Counted from the stretch's first letter, positions 45,148 to 54,020 are shown. The stretch: DNA of 61,519 nucleotides from Streptomyces sp. NRRL S-87 (GCF_000719335.1 NZ_JOGB01000040.1:1-61519), one strand, 5' to 3'. A program made the numbers and translations. The notes: generated by a model not told the origin, from the sequence alone.

Positions 45148-45657
45148 TCAGCGCCGCCCGAGCACGCCCCGGACGTACGCGGCCTGGCCGGCGTGCTGCA
45201 GGTCGTCGGAGAGCACGCTGACCAGCCGCACACCCAGCGTCACGGGCGGGTCCCACGCGGTGTCCACCACCCGCTCCAGGTCGGCCGCGGTCAACGATCG
45301 CAGGTACCCGACCGACCGGTCGTGCACGGCGTCGTAGTACCCGAGCAGCAGCTCCGCCGACTCCACCCGCACCTGGCCGACCTGGTGCGCGGTCTGTCCG
45401 TACCCGGTGGCCCCGCGCGACACTGACAGCCCGAACCGGTCGTACCAGCCCTCGGCCGTCCACACCTGCTCCTGCCCGGCGACGTCGGCGACGTGGTCGT
45501 CCTGGATGCGGGTGAGGTGCCAGAGCAGCCAGGTGATGGAGTTGGCGCCGGGGTCGACCCGGGCGTTGAGCTCCTCGGCCCCGAGTCCCTCGGCGGCGCC
45601 GTGCACCACCTCCCGGATCCGGCTCCAGCCGTCCAGCAGGATGTCCGTGGCCTTCAT
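45148..45657 (-). CDS. DinB/DUF664-type putative thiol transferase
   Basis: 169 aa from ATG 45657. Four-helix DinB fold with the three-His metal pattern visible as ITWLLWHLTRIQDDHVADVAG and SDDLQHAGQAAYVRGVL. This subgroup is called mycothiol-dependent transferase in actinobacteria. The reaction may be detoxification of electrophiles. The long open frame upstream of the ATG is a shadow of the opposite-strand coiled-coil gene. Confidence 0.88.
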   Translation of the reverse strand: MKATDILLDGWSRIREVVHGAAEGLGAEELNARVDPGANSITWLLWHLTRIQDDHVADVAGQEQVWTAEGWYDRFGLSVSRGATGYGQTAHQVGQVRVESAELLLGYYDAVHDRSVGYLRSLTAADLERVVDTAWDPPVTLGVRLVSVLSDDLQHAGQAAYVRGVLGRR

Positions 45658-45798
45658 CCGCGCCTCCTTCGCCCGGTACGGCGGCCCCGGACCACCACTG
45701 TGCCGCCTGCGGGCCCGCTCCGCCCGCCGACGGCCCGGCGCAGGAGCGCGCGGGGCCGCCCGCGGGCACGGGCGATGCGGGGTGCGGCCGGCGGAGCG

Positions 45799-46803
45799 AT
45801 GGTGGTGGTTGTGGACGTCGCCGCGGTGACCGAGGAGCTGTTCGGGCTGCGCCCCGCCGAGTTCACGGCCGCGCGGGACGCGTACGTGGCCCGGGCCCGC
45901 CGGGAGCGGGACACCGACGCCGCCCGTGCCCTCGGCCGGCTGCGTCGGCCGACCCTCGCCCTGTGGGCAGCGAACCTGCTCGTCCGGGCCCGTCCCGACC
46001 GGGCCCGGGACCTGGTGCGGCTCGGGGCCGAGCTGCGGGCCGCGCACCGGGAGCTGGACGGTGCCCGGCTGCGGACCCTTTCCCACGAGCAGCACGCGCT
46101 GGTCGCCGAGCTGGCCGCGGAAGCCGCCCGACTGGTGGCGGCGCGCGGCGAGCGCGCCGCGCCGGGCCTGCGGGAGGACACCGGCCGGATCCTCCTCGGA
46201 CTGCTCGCCGACGAGGCGGCCGGCCGGGACTGGGCCGACCGCCGGCTGACCGCGGCGCCCGCCCCGCGGACGGGCTTCGAGGGCCTGGAACCCGCCCCGG
46301 GCGCCCTGCCACCGCCCGCCCCGGTGCGTACCCGGCCCGCCCCCGCCCCGAAGCGGTCCGCCGAGACGGCCGACGCCCCTGTCCGGTCGGCCGAGACGGC
46401 CGACGCCCCTGTCCGGTCGGCCGAGACGGCCGACGCCCCTGTCCGGTCCGTCCGGGAGCGCGCGGCCCGTGAGCGCGCGGGCCGTGAGCGCGCCGCGCGG
46501 CTCGCCGCCGCCCGCCGGGTCCGGGACGGGGCCGAGGAGGAGCTGCGGCGCGCCCGTGCCGCCCTGGCGGACGCCGCCGACGCACGTCGGGCCACCCGGG
46601 CGGAGGCGGCCGCCCTGCGCAGCGAACTCGACGCCCTCAGGACGCGCCTCGCGGCGGCCGAGGCGGCCGCCGACTCGGCGGAGGCCGGGCACCGCCGGGC
46701 CCGACAGGAGCTGCGCCGGGCCGACCGGGCCGCCGAGGAGGCCGCCGCCGACCTCCGCGCCGCCGAGCGCGACGCGCCGTCCGGGCCCACGCTGGAGGCA
46801 TGA
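45799..46803 (+). CDS. Coiled-coil protein with repeat linker, unknown function
   Basis: 334 aa from ATG 45799. The N-terminal domain (about 1-165) is helical and Arg/Ala-rich (VTEELFGLRPAEFTAARDAYVARAR; LRRPTLALWAANLLVR). A linker carries three copies of SAETADAPVR from a 30-bp DNA repeat. The C-terminal 130 residues are a near-continuous Ala/Arg/Glu coiled coil. No catalytic motif is seen. The related actinobacterial proteins are annotated as hypothetical. The stop overlaps the next gene (ATGA), so the two are probably functionally linked. Confidence 0.75.
   Translation: MVVVVDVAAVTEELFGLRPAEFTAARDAYVARARRERDTDAARALGRLRRPTLALWAANLLVRARPDRARDLVRLGAELRAAHRELDGARLRTLSHEQHALVAELAAEAARLVAARGERAAPGLREDTGRILLGLLADEAAGRDWADRRLTAAPAPRTGFEGLEPAPGALPPPAPVRTRPAPAPKRSAETADAPVRSAETADAPVRSAETADAPVRSVRERAARERAGRERAARLAAARRVRDGAEEELRRARAALADAADARRATRAEAAALRSELDALRTRLAAAEAAADSAEAGHRRARQELRRADRAAEEAAADLRAAERDAPSGPTLEA
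46351..46440 (+). repeat. 30-bp tandem repeat inside the coiled-coil gene
   Basis: Units at 46381-46410 and 46411-46440 are identical (core GAGACGGCCGACGCCCCT). The unit at 46351-46380 matches over its last 20 or more bases. They encode the SAETADAPVR linker in frame. Confidence 0.9.
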
Positions 46804-47597
46804 GTACCCAGAGCCGTCGGGCAGCGCGCGAGGGCATCGCGGGTCTCCTGGAGAGCCCAGTCGTGGGCATGGCCCCCTGGATCATCTTCGGCATCCTCTC
46901 CGGCCCCGGCCGCTTCGAGGTCTCGGTGGGCATCGCCCTCGCCGTGGCGGTCGTCCTGGTCGCGGCGGGCCGGTGGGCGCACCCCGGCAGCTCCTGGAAG
47001 CTGCTGGAGCTCGCCGACCTCGTCTTCTTCACCGGGCTGGCGATCATCGGCGCGGTGGCGGACGACCGCACCCTCCGGTGGTTGGAGACCTACTCCGGGG
47101 AGGTCTCCAACCTCGCGCTGGTCGCCATCGCCTTCGGATCCATGGCCGTACGCCGCCCCTTCACCCTCGCCTACGCCCGGGAACAGACCGACCCCTCCGT
47201 GTGGGACACCCCGCAGTTCCTCCGGGCCAACCAGGTCATCACCGGCGTCTGGGGCCTGGCCTTCCTGGTCGGAGCCCTCACGGGCGGCTACGGAGACCTC
47301 GTCCTGCACGATCCCGACAACCTCTGGACCGCCTGGATCATCCCGGTCCTCGCGCTGATCGCGGCCGTGCGGTTCACCCTCTGGTACCCCGAGGCCCTCC
47401 GCGCCCGCGCCCAGAGGGACGCCGGCCGGCCGGGCCCGGAGCCGCCGGGCCTGAACGCCCTGCTGGCACCCCTGGCCGGCCTGCTCGTACCGGTCGGGGC
47501 CCTCGTCCTGATCTTCGAGGACGGCCTGTGGTGGCTGGGCGTCGGCCTCGTCGTCGCGGGCGTCCTGGCAACCAAGGCCCTGCACACGGCCACCTGA
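46800..47597 (+). CDS. Integral membrane protein, unknown function
   Basis: 265 aa; ATG overlapping the upstream stop. About seven hydrophobic segments (APWIIFGILSG, VGIALAVAVVLVAAG, LVFFTGLAIIGAVA, VSNLALVAIAFGSMAV, GVWGLAFLVGALTGG, AWIIPVLALIAAVRF, GLLVPVGALVLIFE, LGVGLVVAGVLATKAL). FTLAYAREQTDP is a conserved loop of these proteins. No transporter signature is recognised. It is convergent with the ABC genes 27 bases away. Confidence 0.8.
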   Translation: MSTQSRRAAREGIAGLLESPVVGMAPWIIFGILSGPGRFEVSVGIALAVAVVLVAAGRWAHPGSSWKLLELADLVFFTGLAIIGAVADDRTLRWLETYSGEVSNLALVAIAFGSMAVRRPFTLAYAREQTDPSVWDTPQFLRANQVITGVWGLAFLVGALTGGYGDLVLHDPDNLWTAWIIPVLALIAAVRFTLWYPEALRARAQRDAGRPGPEPPGLNALLAPLAGLLVPVGALVLIFEDGLWWLGVGLVVAGVLATKALHTAT

Positions 47598-47624
47598 CGG
47601 CAGGGGCCGCGCGTGCGGCGTGCC

Positions 47625-48437
47625 TCACCCGGTGTGCGACCGGTACGCCCGCATCGCGAGCGGCATGAAGACCGCGGCGATGCCCGCCGCCCAGACCAGG
47701 GACCACATGATCGCCCCACCCGGCGGGGTGCCGAGCAGCAGGGCCCGGACGCCGTCCGACAGGTGCGTGACCGGGTTGATGTTCACCCACGCCTGCAGCC
47801 ACCCGGGCATCGTGTCCACCCGGACGAACGCGCTGCTCGTGAACGTGATCGGGAAGATGAAGGTGAACGCGAAGACCTGCACCTTCTCGGCGTCCCCGGC
47901 GAGCATCCCGGTCAGGACGGCCGTCCACGCCATGGCGGCGGCGAACACCATCAGCAGCAGGGCCGCGCCGAGGAGGCCGGTCACGCCGCCGGTGACCCGG
48001 AAGCCCAGCAGGGTGCCCAGGCCGATCATCAGCAGCATCGCCCACAGCTGCTTGGCGAGGTCGGCGGCTATCCGCCCGAACAGCGGGGCGGAGCGGGCGA
48101 TCGGCAGGCTGCGCAGCCGGTCGAACACGCCCTTCGTCAGGTCCGTGTTCAGCGCCATGGCGGTGTACATGCTCATGAACAGGGTGTTCTGGACGATGAT
48201 CCCCGCGAGCGCGTACTGCAGGTAGTCCTGCGGGGAGCCCGCCATCTGCCCGCCGAAGACGTACGTGAACAGGAACACGAACATGATGGGCGTGATGCTG
48301 TAGTCCACCAGCTCCAGCGGGTTGTGCTTCACCGAGACGAGGCTGCGCCAGGCCAGCGTGGCGGTCTGGCGCAGGGCCGCCAGCACCCCCACCCGGCCGC
48401 CGCGACCCGCGGAGTACGGGAGCGTCGTGGCCGTCAT
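47625..48437 (-). CDS. ABC-2 type permease, DrrB-like
   Basis: 270 aa with six membrane helices in the ABC2_membrane pattern, starting with an amphipathic N-terminus (LAWRSLVSVKHNPLELVDYSITPIMFVFLFTYVFGG). A FDRLRSLPIARSAPLFGR loop is typical of DrrB drug-exporter permeases. Its ATG overlaps the stop of the ATPase gene, forming one exporter unit. Confidence 0.94.
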   Translation of the reverse strand: MTATTLPYSAGRGGRVGVLAALRQTATLAWRSLVSVKHNPLELVDYSITPIMFVFLFTYVFGGQMAGSPQDYLQYALAGIIVQNTLFMSMYTAMALNTDLTKGVFDRLRSLPIARSAPLFGRIAADLAKQLWAMLLMIGLGTLLGFRVTGGVTGLLGAALLLMVFAAAMAWTAVLTGMLAGDAEKVQVFAFTFIFPITFTSSAFVRVDTMPGWLQAWVNINPVTHLSDGVRALLLGTPPGGAIMWSLVWAAGIAAVFMPLAMRAYRSHTG

Positions 48438-49444
48438 GACGCCCTCCCCGCCGCCGCGTACCGGTCGTCGTCACCGGCATCCGGTGCGCCGCCGTCCGGC
48501 TCCCCGCCCGTCGGCCGCGCGCGGTGGCCGGTCAGCGCCATGAAGACCTCGTCCAGCGACGAGCGGCGCAGCGTCAGTTCGCCGACCGCGATGCCGGCCT
48601 GGTCCAGCCGCCGCACCACGCCGGGCATGATCGCCGGATCGTTGACCGGGGCGATGACCCCGTCGCCCTCGATCGCGGCCTGCGGTCCGGCCTCCCGCGC
48701 GACCAGCGCGTGGGCCTCCGGGAGATCGGCAGGGCGGACCGGCCGCAACTGCAGCACCTGGCCGCCCACCTGGGACTTCAACGCGTCGGGGGTGCCGTGG
48801 GCGATCACCCGCCCCTTGTCGATCACGACGATGCCGTCCGCCAGCCGGTCGGCCTCGTCCAGGTACTGGGTGGTGAGCAGCGTGGTCATGCCCTCCGCGA
48901 CCAGGCCGCGCAGCATGTCCCACACCTCGCCGCGACTGTGCGGGTCGAGTCCGGTGGTCGGCTCGTCGAGGAACAGGATCCGCGGCCGCCCGACCAGGCT
49001 GGCCGCCAGGTCCAGCCGGCGCCGCATGCCGCCGGAGTACGTCTTGGCGGCCCGGCCCGCTGCGTCGGACAGGTGGAACCGCTCGAGCAGCTCGCCCGAG
49101 CGGGCCCGCGCCGCGGCCCGCGACATGCCCAGCAGCCGGCCGATCATGACCAGGTTCTCGGTACCCGTCATGTTCTCGTCCACCGCCGCGTACTGCCCGG
49201 TCAGGCCGATCAGCGACCGGACCAGCCGCGCCTCCCGCACGACGTCGTGCCCGCCCACCTCGGCACGCCCTGCGTCCGGGGTCAGCAGCGTCGCGAAGAC
49301 GCGGACCGCGGTCGTCTTCCCCGCGCCGTTCGGCCCGAGCAGCCCCAGCACGGTCCCGGCCGGGACCTCGAGGTCCACCCCGGCCAGCGCGCGGGTCTCC
49401 TTGAACCGCTTGGCCAGGCCCTCGGCCCGGATCGCGTACGTCAT
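48434..49444 (-). CDS. ABC transporter ATPase, DrrA-like
   Basis: 336 aa from ATG 49444 (MTYAIRAEGL); the open frame starts earlier but that extension is not conserved. Walker A GPNGAGKTT, signature YSGGMRRRLDLA, Walker B ILFLDEPTTGLD, H-loop region TTQYLDEADRLAD. The C-terminal domain (about 225-310) is the DrrA-type regulatory extension ending SLDEVFMALTGHRA. It energises the adjacent permease, probably exporting a hydrophobic compound such as an antibiotic or pigment. Confidence 0.95.
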   Translation of the reverse strand: MTYAIRAEGLAKRFKETRALAGVDLEVPAGTVLGLLGPNGAGKTTAVRVFATLLTPDAGRAEVGGHDVVREARLVRSLIGLTGQYAAVDENMTGTENLVMIGRLLGMSRAAARARSGELLERFHLSDAAGRAAKTYSGGMRRRLDLAASLVGRPRILFLDEPTTGLDPHSRGEVWDMLRGLVAEGMTTLLTTQYLDEADRLADGIVVIDKGRVIAHGTPDALKSQVGGQVLQLRPVRPADLPEAHALVAREAGPQAAIEGDGVIAPVNDPAIMPGVVRRLDQAGIAVGELTLRRSSLDEVFMALTGHRARPTGGEPDGGAPDAGDDDRYAAAGRAS

Positions 49445-49589
49445 GGGATCACCCCGTTCCTCGCGGACGGCGGAAGCAGTCCCCTCCACTGTGACCCACA
49501 CCACTGACAGCGGCTCGTCCCGCCCGGACCAGTGACGTCACCGGGGCGCCGCCCCGGCAAAATCGGATGGCCGTTCGGCGCCGAGCACT

Positions 49590-49604
49590 TAACCTCCCGG
49601 CATG
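49590..49604 (+). promoter_or_regulatory. Putative -10 of a leaderless serpin transcript
   Basis: TAACCT at 49590-49595 is a good actinobacterial -10, and the ATG begins seven bases after it (49602). There is no ribosome-binding site (CTCCCGGC precedes the ATG). Transcription would start at or next to the A of the start codon. No clear -35 is seen. Confidence 0.45.
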
Positions 49605-50837
49605 AGGATCACGACGGTACGCGCGGTCAACCGGCTCACCACCCGATGGGCGCAGGCCGCGGTCGACGGGGAGCAGGGCACGGTCCTGACGGCCGCCGGC
49701 CTCTGGCCGCTGCTCGCCCTGCTCGCCGACGGCGCGGCGGGCCCGGCCCGCAAGGAGTTGGCGGAGGCGCTCGGCCTGCCGGCGGACCGGGCGGCCGGCG
49801 CGGCCGGAGAACTGCTGGCCGGGCTGGGCCGCGTGCCCGGCCTGGCGGCGGCCACCGGGGTCTGGACGAGCGCGGACCTGCCGTTGCAGCCGGGCTGGAC
49901 GGCCCGGCTTCCCGGCGGGACCCGGGGCACGCTCACCGGTGACGCCGAGGCCGACCGCACGGCGCTGGACGGCTGGGCCGCGGACCGGACCGGCGGGCTC
50001 GTCGACCGCGTGCCCGTGCCGCTCGACGCGGCACCGCCCATGGTGCTGGCCTCGGCCCTGGCGCTGCGACTGCGCTGGATCCGACCGTTCGTGGCCGTCG
50101 GGGACGAGCTCTACGAGGGTCCCTGGGCGGGGCGCGAGGTCGTGAAGCTCCTGCGCAGTACCTCGCTCCTGCACCGGGTGCGGGTCGCCGAGGCCGCGTG
50201 CGGCCCGGTGACCCTGCTGGAGGTCGTCGGGGACGGGGGCGTCGACGTCCACCTGGCCCTCGGCGCACCCGGGACCCGGCCGGGGGAGGTGCTCGAGGGC
50301 GCGGTCGCCGCCGTCACCCGGGCCGTCGGGTCGGTCGACGGTTTCGCCCTGCCCGTGGGGGCACCCGGCCCCGGCCTCACGGTCGGCACCCGGTTCTCGT
50401 ACCGGCCCGGACCCCGGCTCGACATCGAGACGGTGGCCTTCTCGGTCGACGCCGACCACGATCTGATGGAACGTCGCGGCCTGTTCGGCCTGGAGACGGC
50501 GTCCGACACCGGCTTCGGGCACTTCCCCGGCATCAGCGACAGCCCGCTGGCCGTCGGCTCGGCGGGCCAGACCGCGGTCGCCCGGTTCCACGCGGAGGGC
50601 TTCGAGGCGGCCGCCGTCACGGCGGTGGGGATGGCCGTCGGCGCGGCCGCGTCCCCGCCCCCGTACCGGACCCGCCGGATCGAGGTCTCCTTCGACCGCC
50701 CGTTCGGCTTCCTCGCCGTGCACCGCACCTCGCGCCTCGTCCTCGCCGCCGGCTGGGTCACCGACTCGGTGCCGTACGAGCGGACGGACGACGACCTCTG
50801 GGACGACGACTTCGACGACGACTTCGACGACCACTGA
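49602..50837 (+). CDS. Serpin-like protein with acidic tail
   Basis: 411 aa. Serpin features include the N-terminal TVLTAAGLWPLLALLADGAAGPARKELAEALGLP helix region, the hinge-like stretch of AEGFEAAAVTAVGMAVGAA near residue 340, and the breach/shutter signature FDRPFGFLAVHRTSRLVLAAGWV. There is no signal peptide, so it is cytosolic. The C-terminus is a run of Asp and Phe (DDDLWDDDFDDDFDDH). Serpins inhibit serine or cysteine proteases by a conformational trap; bacterial targets are mostly unknown. The chain is close to serpin length, although the middle is Gly/Ala-rich and diverged. Confidence 0.85.
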   Translation: MRITTVRAVNRLTTRWAQAAVDGEQGTVLTAAGLWPLLALLADGAAGPARKELAEALGLPADRAAGAAGELLAGLGRVPGLAAATGVWTSADLPLQPGWTARLPGGTRGTLTGDAEADRTALDGWAADRTGGLVDRVPVPLDAAPPMVLASALALRLRWIRPFVAVGDELYEGPWAGREVVKLLRSTSLLHRVRVAEAACGPVTLLEVVGDGGVDVHLALGAPGTRPGEVLEGAVAAVTRAVGSVDGFALPVGAPGPGLTVGTRFSYRPGPRLDIETVAFSVDADHDLMERRGLFGLETASDTGFGHFPGISDSPLAVGSAGQTAVARFHAEGFEAAAVTAVGMAVGAAASPPPYRTRRIEVSFDRPFGFLAVHRTSRLVLAAGWVTDSVPYERTDDDLWDDDFDDDFDDH

Positions 50838-50858
50838 CGACGTCCACGACCGGACAGC

Positions 50859-51013
50859 GTGGCCGTGGGTCCGACGGCTCCCGCGTCCACGTCAGCAACT
50901 TCGACGCGGACACCCTGTCCGTCATCGACACTGCGACGGCCCGCGCGACGGACACGGTGGCCGTCGGCGACGGGCCGACCGGCGTGGCGGCGGCGCGGGG
51001 AAGGCGGCCCTGA
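50859..51013 (+). pseudogene. Remnant of a YVTN/YncE-type beta-propeller gene
   Basis: In the plus frame ending at 51013, the sequence GSRVHVSNFDADTLSVIDTA... TVAVGDGPTGVAA matches a single blade of the YVTN beta-propeller repeat family. It is cut off by a stop soon after and has no start, signal or further blades. It sits between the serpin and SUKH stops, so it is a decayed fragment or an out-of-place duplicate. Confidence 0.6.
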
Positions 51014-51028
51014 CCCGGGGCCCGCACC

Positions 51029-51709
51029 TCATTCGTCTCCGTCTCCGTCCCCGTCCCCGTCCTCGAGTTCGAGTTCGTACAGGTCCTGGAGCTCCAGCCC
51101 GTCGGCGCCCAGTGCGGTGTTCTCCGCGTGCTCGCGCATCCGCGGGCCGTACTCCGGGTCCTCGGCGAGCGAGGTGTACGTGTCGAAGTCCAGATCGACG
51201 ACTTCCGCCAGGTCGGCGAGGTACACGTCCAGACCGGGGTACATCACGGCGACGTACGGCAGGTCGTCGATGTCGGTGACCAGCACCGGGTACTCGCCCG
51301 TGGAGTCCGGCGAGCCCAGGTAGAGGAGCCGGCGCGAGTCGCTGCCGCCGACGAGCGGCAGGCACACCGCGGGCAACAGCCTCTCGAACTCGGTGAACGA
51401 GTCGACCATGGGGCCGCCCCCGCCGTACATCCACTCCGCCGTCGCGCCCAGCCCCCGGTCCCCGAACACCGGCGCGTGCGGGTCCTCGTACCAGCCGACG
51501 GACGAGAACCAGGAGCTGTCGAACGCCAACCACCGCCGCAGGCTCGGCGGCAGCGGCCGCCCGCCGGGCAGTCTGAGCCGGTCTATCACCTCGGGCGCGA
51601 GCGGTACCGGTTCGGTCACGTCGGGCGCGTCCGTCGTGGGCCAGCCGTGTTCCCTGACCCGCTCGATCACCCGGTCGACCAGTGCCGCGCCGTGCATGTT
51701 CTCGTTCAT
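51029..51709 (-). CDS. SUKH/SMI1-like protein
   Basis: 226 aa from ATG 51709 (MNENMHG). Central pattern LPPSLRRWLAFDSSW with later VYLADLAEVVDLDFDTYTSLAEDPEYG fits the SMI1/KNR4 (SUKH) fold, used widely as immunity proteins to contact-dependent toxins. It ends with a Glu/Asp/Gly repeat (EDGDGDGDGDE). No toxin gene is seen next to it. The family assignment is moderate. Confidence 0.6.
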   Translation of the reverse strand: MNENMHGAALVDRVIERVREHGWPTTDAPDVTEPVPLAPEVIDRLRLPGGRPLPPSLRRWLAFDSSWFSSVGWYEDPHAPVFGDRGLGATAEWMYGGGGPMVDSFTEFERLLPAVCLPLVGGSDSRRLLYLGSPDSTGEYPVLVTDIDDLPYVAVMYPGLDVYLADLAEVVDLDFDTYTSLAEDPEYGPRMREHAENTALGADGLELQDLYELELEDGDGDGDGDE

Positions 51710-51896
51710 GCGCCGCACTGTGCCAGACGCCACCGACAACACCCGCACGGGGCCGCCCGTCGTGACGGCGCCGGCCACCGCCTGCCTGTGGACGGGGGGA
51801 CCGCCGGCGCGGCCTCCTGCGCGGGAGCCCCGCCCCGGGCCGCGGCCGACCCTTCCTCCACGGGGCGTTGTCGGTACCGGATGGCAGGCTGGACCC

Positions 51897-52166
51897 ATGG
51901 ACGAGCGGATCATGCGCGGACGGGTGTACGGGGCGGACCACGACGACCCGGAAGCCGGCCTGCGCCCAGGACACGCCTACGTGGAGCTGGTCGGCGGCCC
52001 GCTCGACGGCCTCCTCCTCGACGTCACGGGATGGACGGAGGCCGACCGGGCCGAGGGTGCCCTCCTGCCCACCGAGATAGGCCGCTTCGGCCCCGGCGGC
52101 CGCTCCGCGTACGGCCCCCGGGCAGGGGTGCCGGGCCGGTTCGACTGGCGCGGCGACCTCAGGTAG
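51897..52166 (+). CDS. Small conserved hypothetical protein
   Basis: 89 aa from ATG 51897. MDERIMRGRVYGADHDDPEAG, then HAYVELVGGPLDGLLLDVTGW, a pattern like small actinobacterial proteins with a beta-hairpin 'VGGPLDG' core. No known function. Divergent from the SUKH-like gene with a 187-bp gap; convergent with the secreted hydrolase gene, separated by a hairpin. Confidence 0.7.
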   Translation: MDERIMRGRVYGADHDDPEAGLRPGHAYVELVGGPLDGLLLDVTGWTEADRAEGALLPTEIGRFGPGGRSAYGPRAGVPGRFDWRGDLR

Positions 52167-52171
52167 GGGCG

Positions 52172-52212
52172 GCGCCCCGTCGACGGGCCCGGGGGACCGG
52201 TCGACGGGGCGC
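52172..52212. terminator. Bidirectional hairpin between convergent genes
   Basis: GCGCCCCGTCGAC (52172-52184) is perfectly complementary to GTCGACGGGGCGC (52200-52212), 13 bp with a 15-base loop. It lies between stops at 52166 and 52242. Confidence 0.8.
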
Positions 52213-52241
52213 GGACCGGGGTCGGCGCGTACGGGGGCCGG

Positions 52242-53801
52242 CTACGGTGCCGGCGTCGCCGGGCAGGTCGCGTCCGCGGCCGGCAGCCGACCGGTCAGCA
52301 GGTAGCGGCTGCCGTGGCGGTCCATGCAGTCGTTCCCGGCGAACAGGAACTGGCCGTGGTTGCCCCCGCCCGCGACGACCAGCCGGGACCCGCCCAGCGC
52401 CCCGTGCATGCGGCGCGCCCCCGCGACCGGGGTCGCCGGGTCGTCCTGCGCCTGGAGCAGCAGGACCGGCGGCACCTTCACCGAGCCGATCTTCACGGGC
52501 CGGGCCGTCGGGGCCTTCCAGTAGGCGCAGGGCGCGCTGTACCAGGTGTTCAGCCAGGCGAACAGCGGCGCCTTGCGCGCCGAGGCCGCCGTGTCCCGGT
52601 GCCAGGTCGCCCAGTCGCGCGGCCACGCGTCGTCCACGCAGTTGTACGCGAGCTGCGCCGCGGCCACCCCGCCGAGGGCCAACTGGTCAGTGGCGCCGAG
52701 CAGACGGTCCGCCGCGCCGCGCCGGTAGTCGGAGACGGCCTGCGCCACGTCGCCCCACGTGAGGTCCGTGTACATGGCGGACGCGAGCAGGTCGTCGAGC
52801 TCGGCGGAGCCCGCCCGGCCCCCGGCCGGCCGGGCGGCCAGCCTGCCCCGGACGGCGTCCCAGGCGGCCGACACCTTCGCCGGAGTGGCACCCAGGTGGT
52901 ACGTGCCGTCCTTCGCCGCGACCCAGGCGAAGAACTGCCCGGCCCGGTGCTGCAGCGCCGGGTTCTGGTCGAACTGCGAGGCGTACGTGGTGACGGTCGG
53001 GTCGACCACGCTGTCCAGGACCATGCGGCCGGTGCGCGCGGGGAAGAGCGTGGCGTACGTGGCGCCGAGCCGCGTCCCGTACGAGTACCCGAGGTAGTCC
53101 AGCCGGTCGCGGTGGAGTGCGGCCCGGATCCGGTCCAGGTCGCGGGCCGCGTTCTCGGTGGTCATGTACGGCAGCAGGTCCCCGGAGGCGGCCCGGCACT
53201 GCTCGGCGACCTTCCGCGCCACGGTGCGCCGCGCCCGTTCCTGGGCCGCGTCCGCGGGCGCGTACGGCAGCGCCGGGTGCTTGGTCAGCGTGCGGGTGTC
53301 CCCGCACGAGACGGGGGTGCTGGCGCCCACCCCGCGCGGGTCGAAGCTGACGACGTTGTACATGGAGCCCAGGTTCGCCGGCATGGAGCCCCACACCAGC
53401 TTCTCGGTGCCGATGCCGGGCTCGCCCGGCCCGCCGGGGTTCACCACGAGGGTGCGCGGGGCGTTCCCGGTGCCGGCGATCGACAGGGTCAGCGTGATCT
53501 GGCGGCCGTTCGGCCGGGCGTAGTCCAGGGGCACCTTGAGCGTGGAGCAGTACGTGCCCCGCGGCGCTTCGGACCCCGCCGGACACGCGGTCCACAGGAG
53601 GGCCCCGGGCCCGGGGGTCGCAGGGGGCGCCGTCGCGGTCCGCGCCGCAGGGGCCGGCGGGGAAGGGGCCGACGCGGCGGTGGCCGGCGGGCCGGCGGCC
53701 GGGGTCGCGCCGGCCGCCTGCGGTCCGGCCAGCGCGACCAGGCCGAGCGCGGTCGCGACGGCCGCACCGCGTCGTACGAGGGGAGGGGTCAGGACGGGCA
53801 C
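52242..53801 (-). CDS. Secreted alpha/beta hydrolase, tripeptidyl aminopeptidase-like
   Basis: 519 aa from GTG 53801, with AGGAG three bases upstream; the same frame is open far upstream, but that is a shadow of the STAND gene. The signal peptide covers about 1-32, followed by a Pro/Ala-rich linker. The hydrolase domain has LVVNPGGPGEPG, nucleophile Ser240 in GYSYGTRLG, acid Asp in LLLQAQDDPATPV and His in GGNHGQF. A C-terminal TAP-type domain and Cys pairs are present. It probably trims N-terminal tripeptides from extracellular proteins, as in Streptomyces SlpD/TAP-type enzymes. Confidence 0.92.
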   Translation of the reverse strand: MPVLTPPLVRRGAAVATALGLVALAGPQAAGATPAAGPPATAASAPSPPAPAARTATAPPATPGPGALLWTACPAGSEAPRGTYCSTLKVPLDYARPNGRQITLTLSIAGTGNAPRTLVVNPGGPGEPGIGTEKLVWGSMPANLGSMYNVVSFDPRGVGASTPVSCGDTRTLTKHPALPYAPADAAQERARRTVARKVAEQCRAASGDLLPYMTTENAARDLDRIRAALHRDRLDYLGYSYGTRLGATYATLFPARTGRMVLDSVVDPTVTTYASQFDQNPALQHRAGQFFAWVAAKDGTYHLGATPAKVSAAWDAVRGRLAARPAGGRAGSAELDDLLASAMYTDLTWGDVAQAVSDYRRGAADRLLGATDQLALGGVAAAQLAYNCVDDAWPRDWATWHRDTAASARKAPLFAWLNTWYSAPCAYWKAPTARPVKIGSVKVPPVLLLQAQDDPATPVAGARRMHGALGGSRLVVAGGGNHGQFLFAGNDCMDRHGSRYLLTGRLPAADATCPATPAP

Positions 53802-54020
53802 GTGCTCCTGCTTTCGGTGGATCCACCACGGACGGAAGGCAAGAGGGGACGGAGCGTCAAAAGGTTGTCCCGTCCGCAGGGTTACCGCCCGGCACGGCGC
53901 GCGCCTGCGCAACGCTGGACGCGGCCCCCGTGGCGAGGCGAGCGGGAGCGGCCGAAGCCGCGCGCTGCCGTTTCGGAGACGGTGCGCGGCGGCGTGACGC
54001 ATGCTGGGAGCGGCGGCGTC

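Noticed and set aside
52314..54020. Long upstream extension of the STAND-TPR frame
   Set aside because: It is antisense to the secreted hydrolase, whose catalytic triad and signal peptide are clear.
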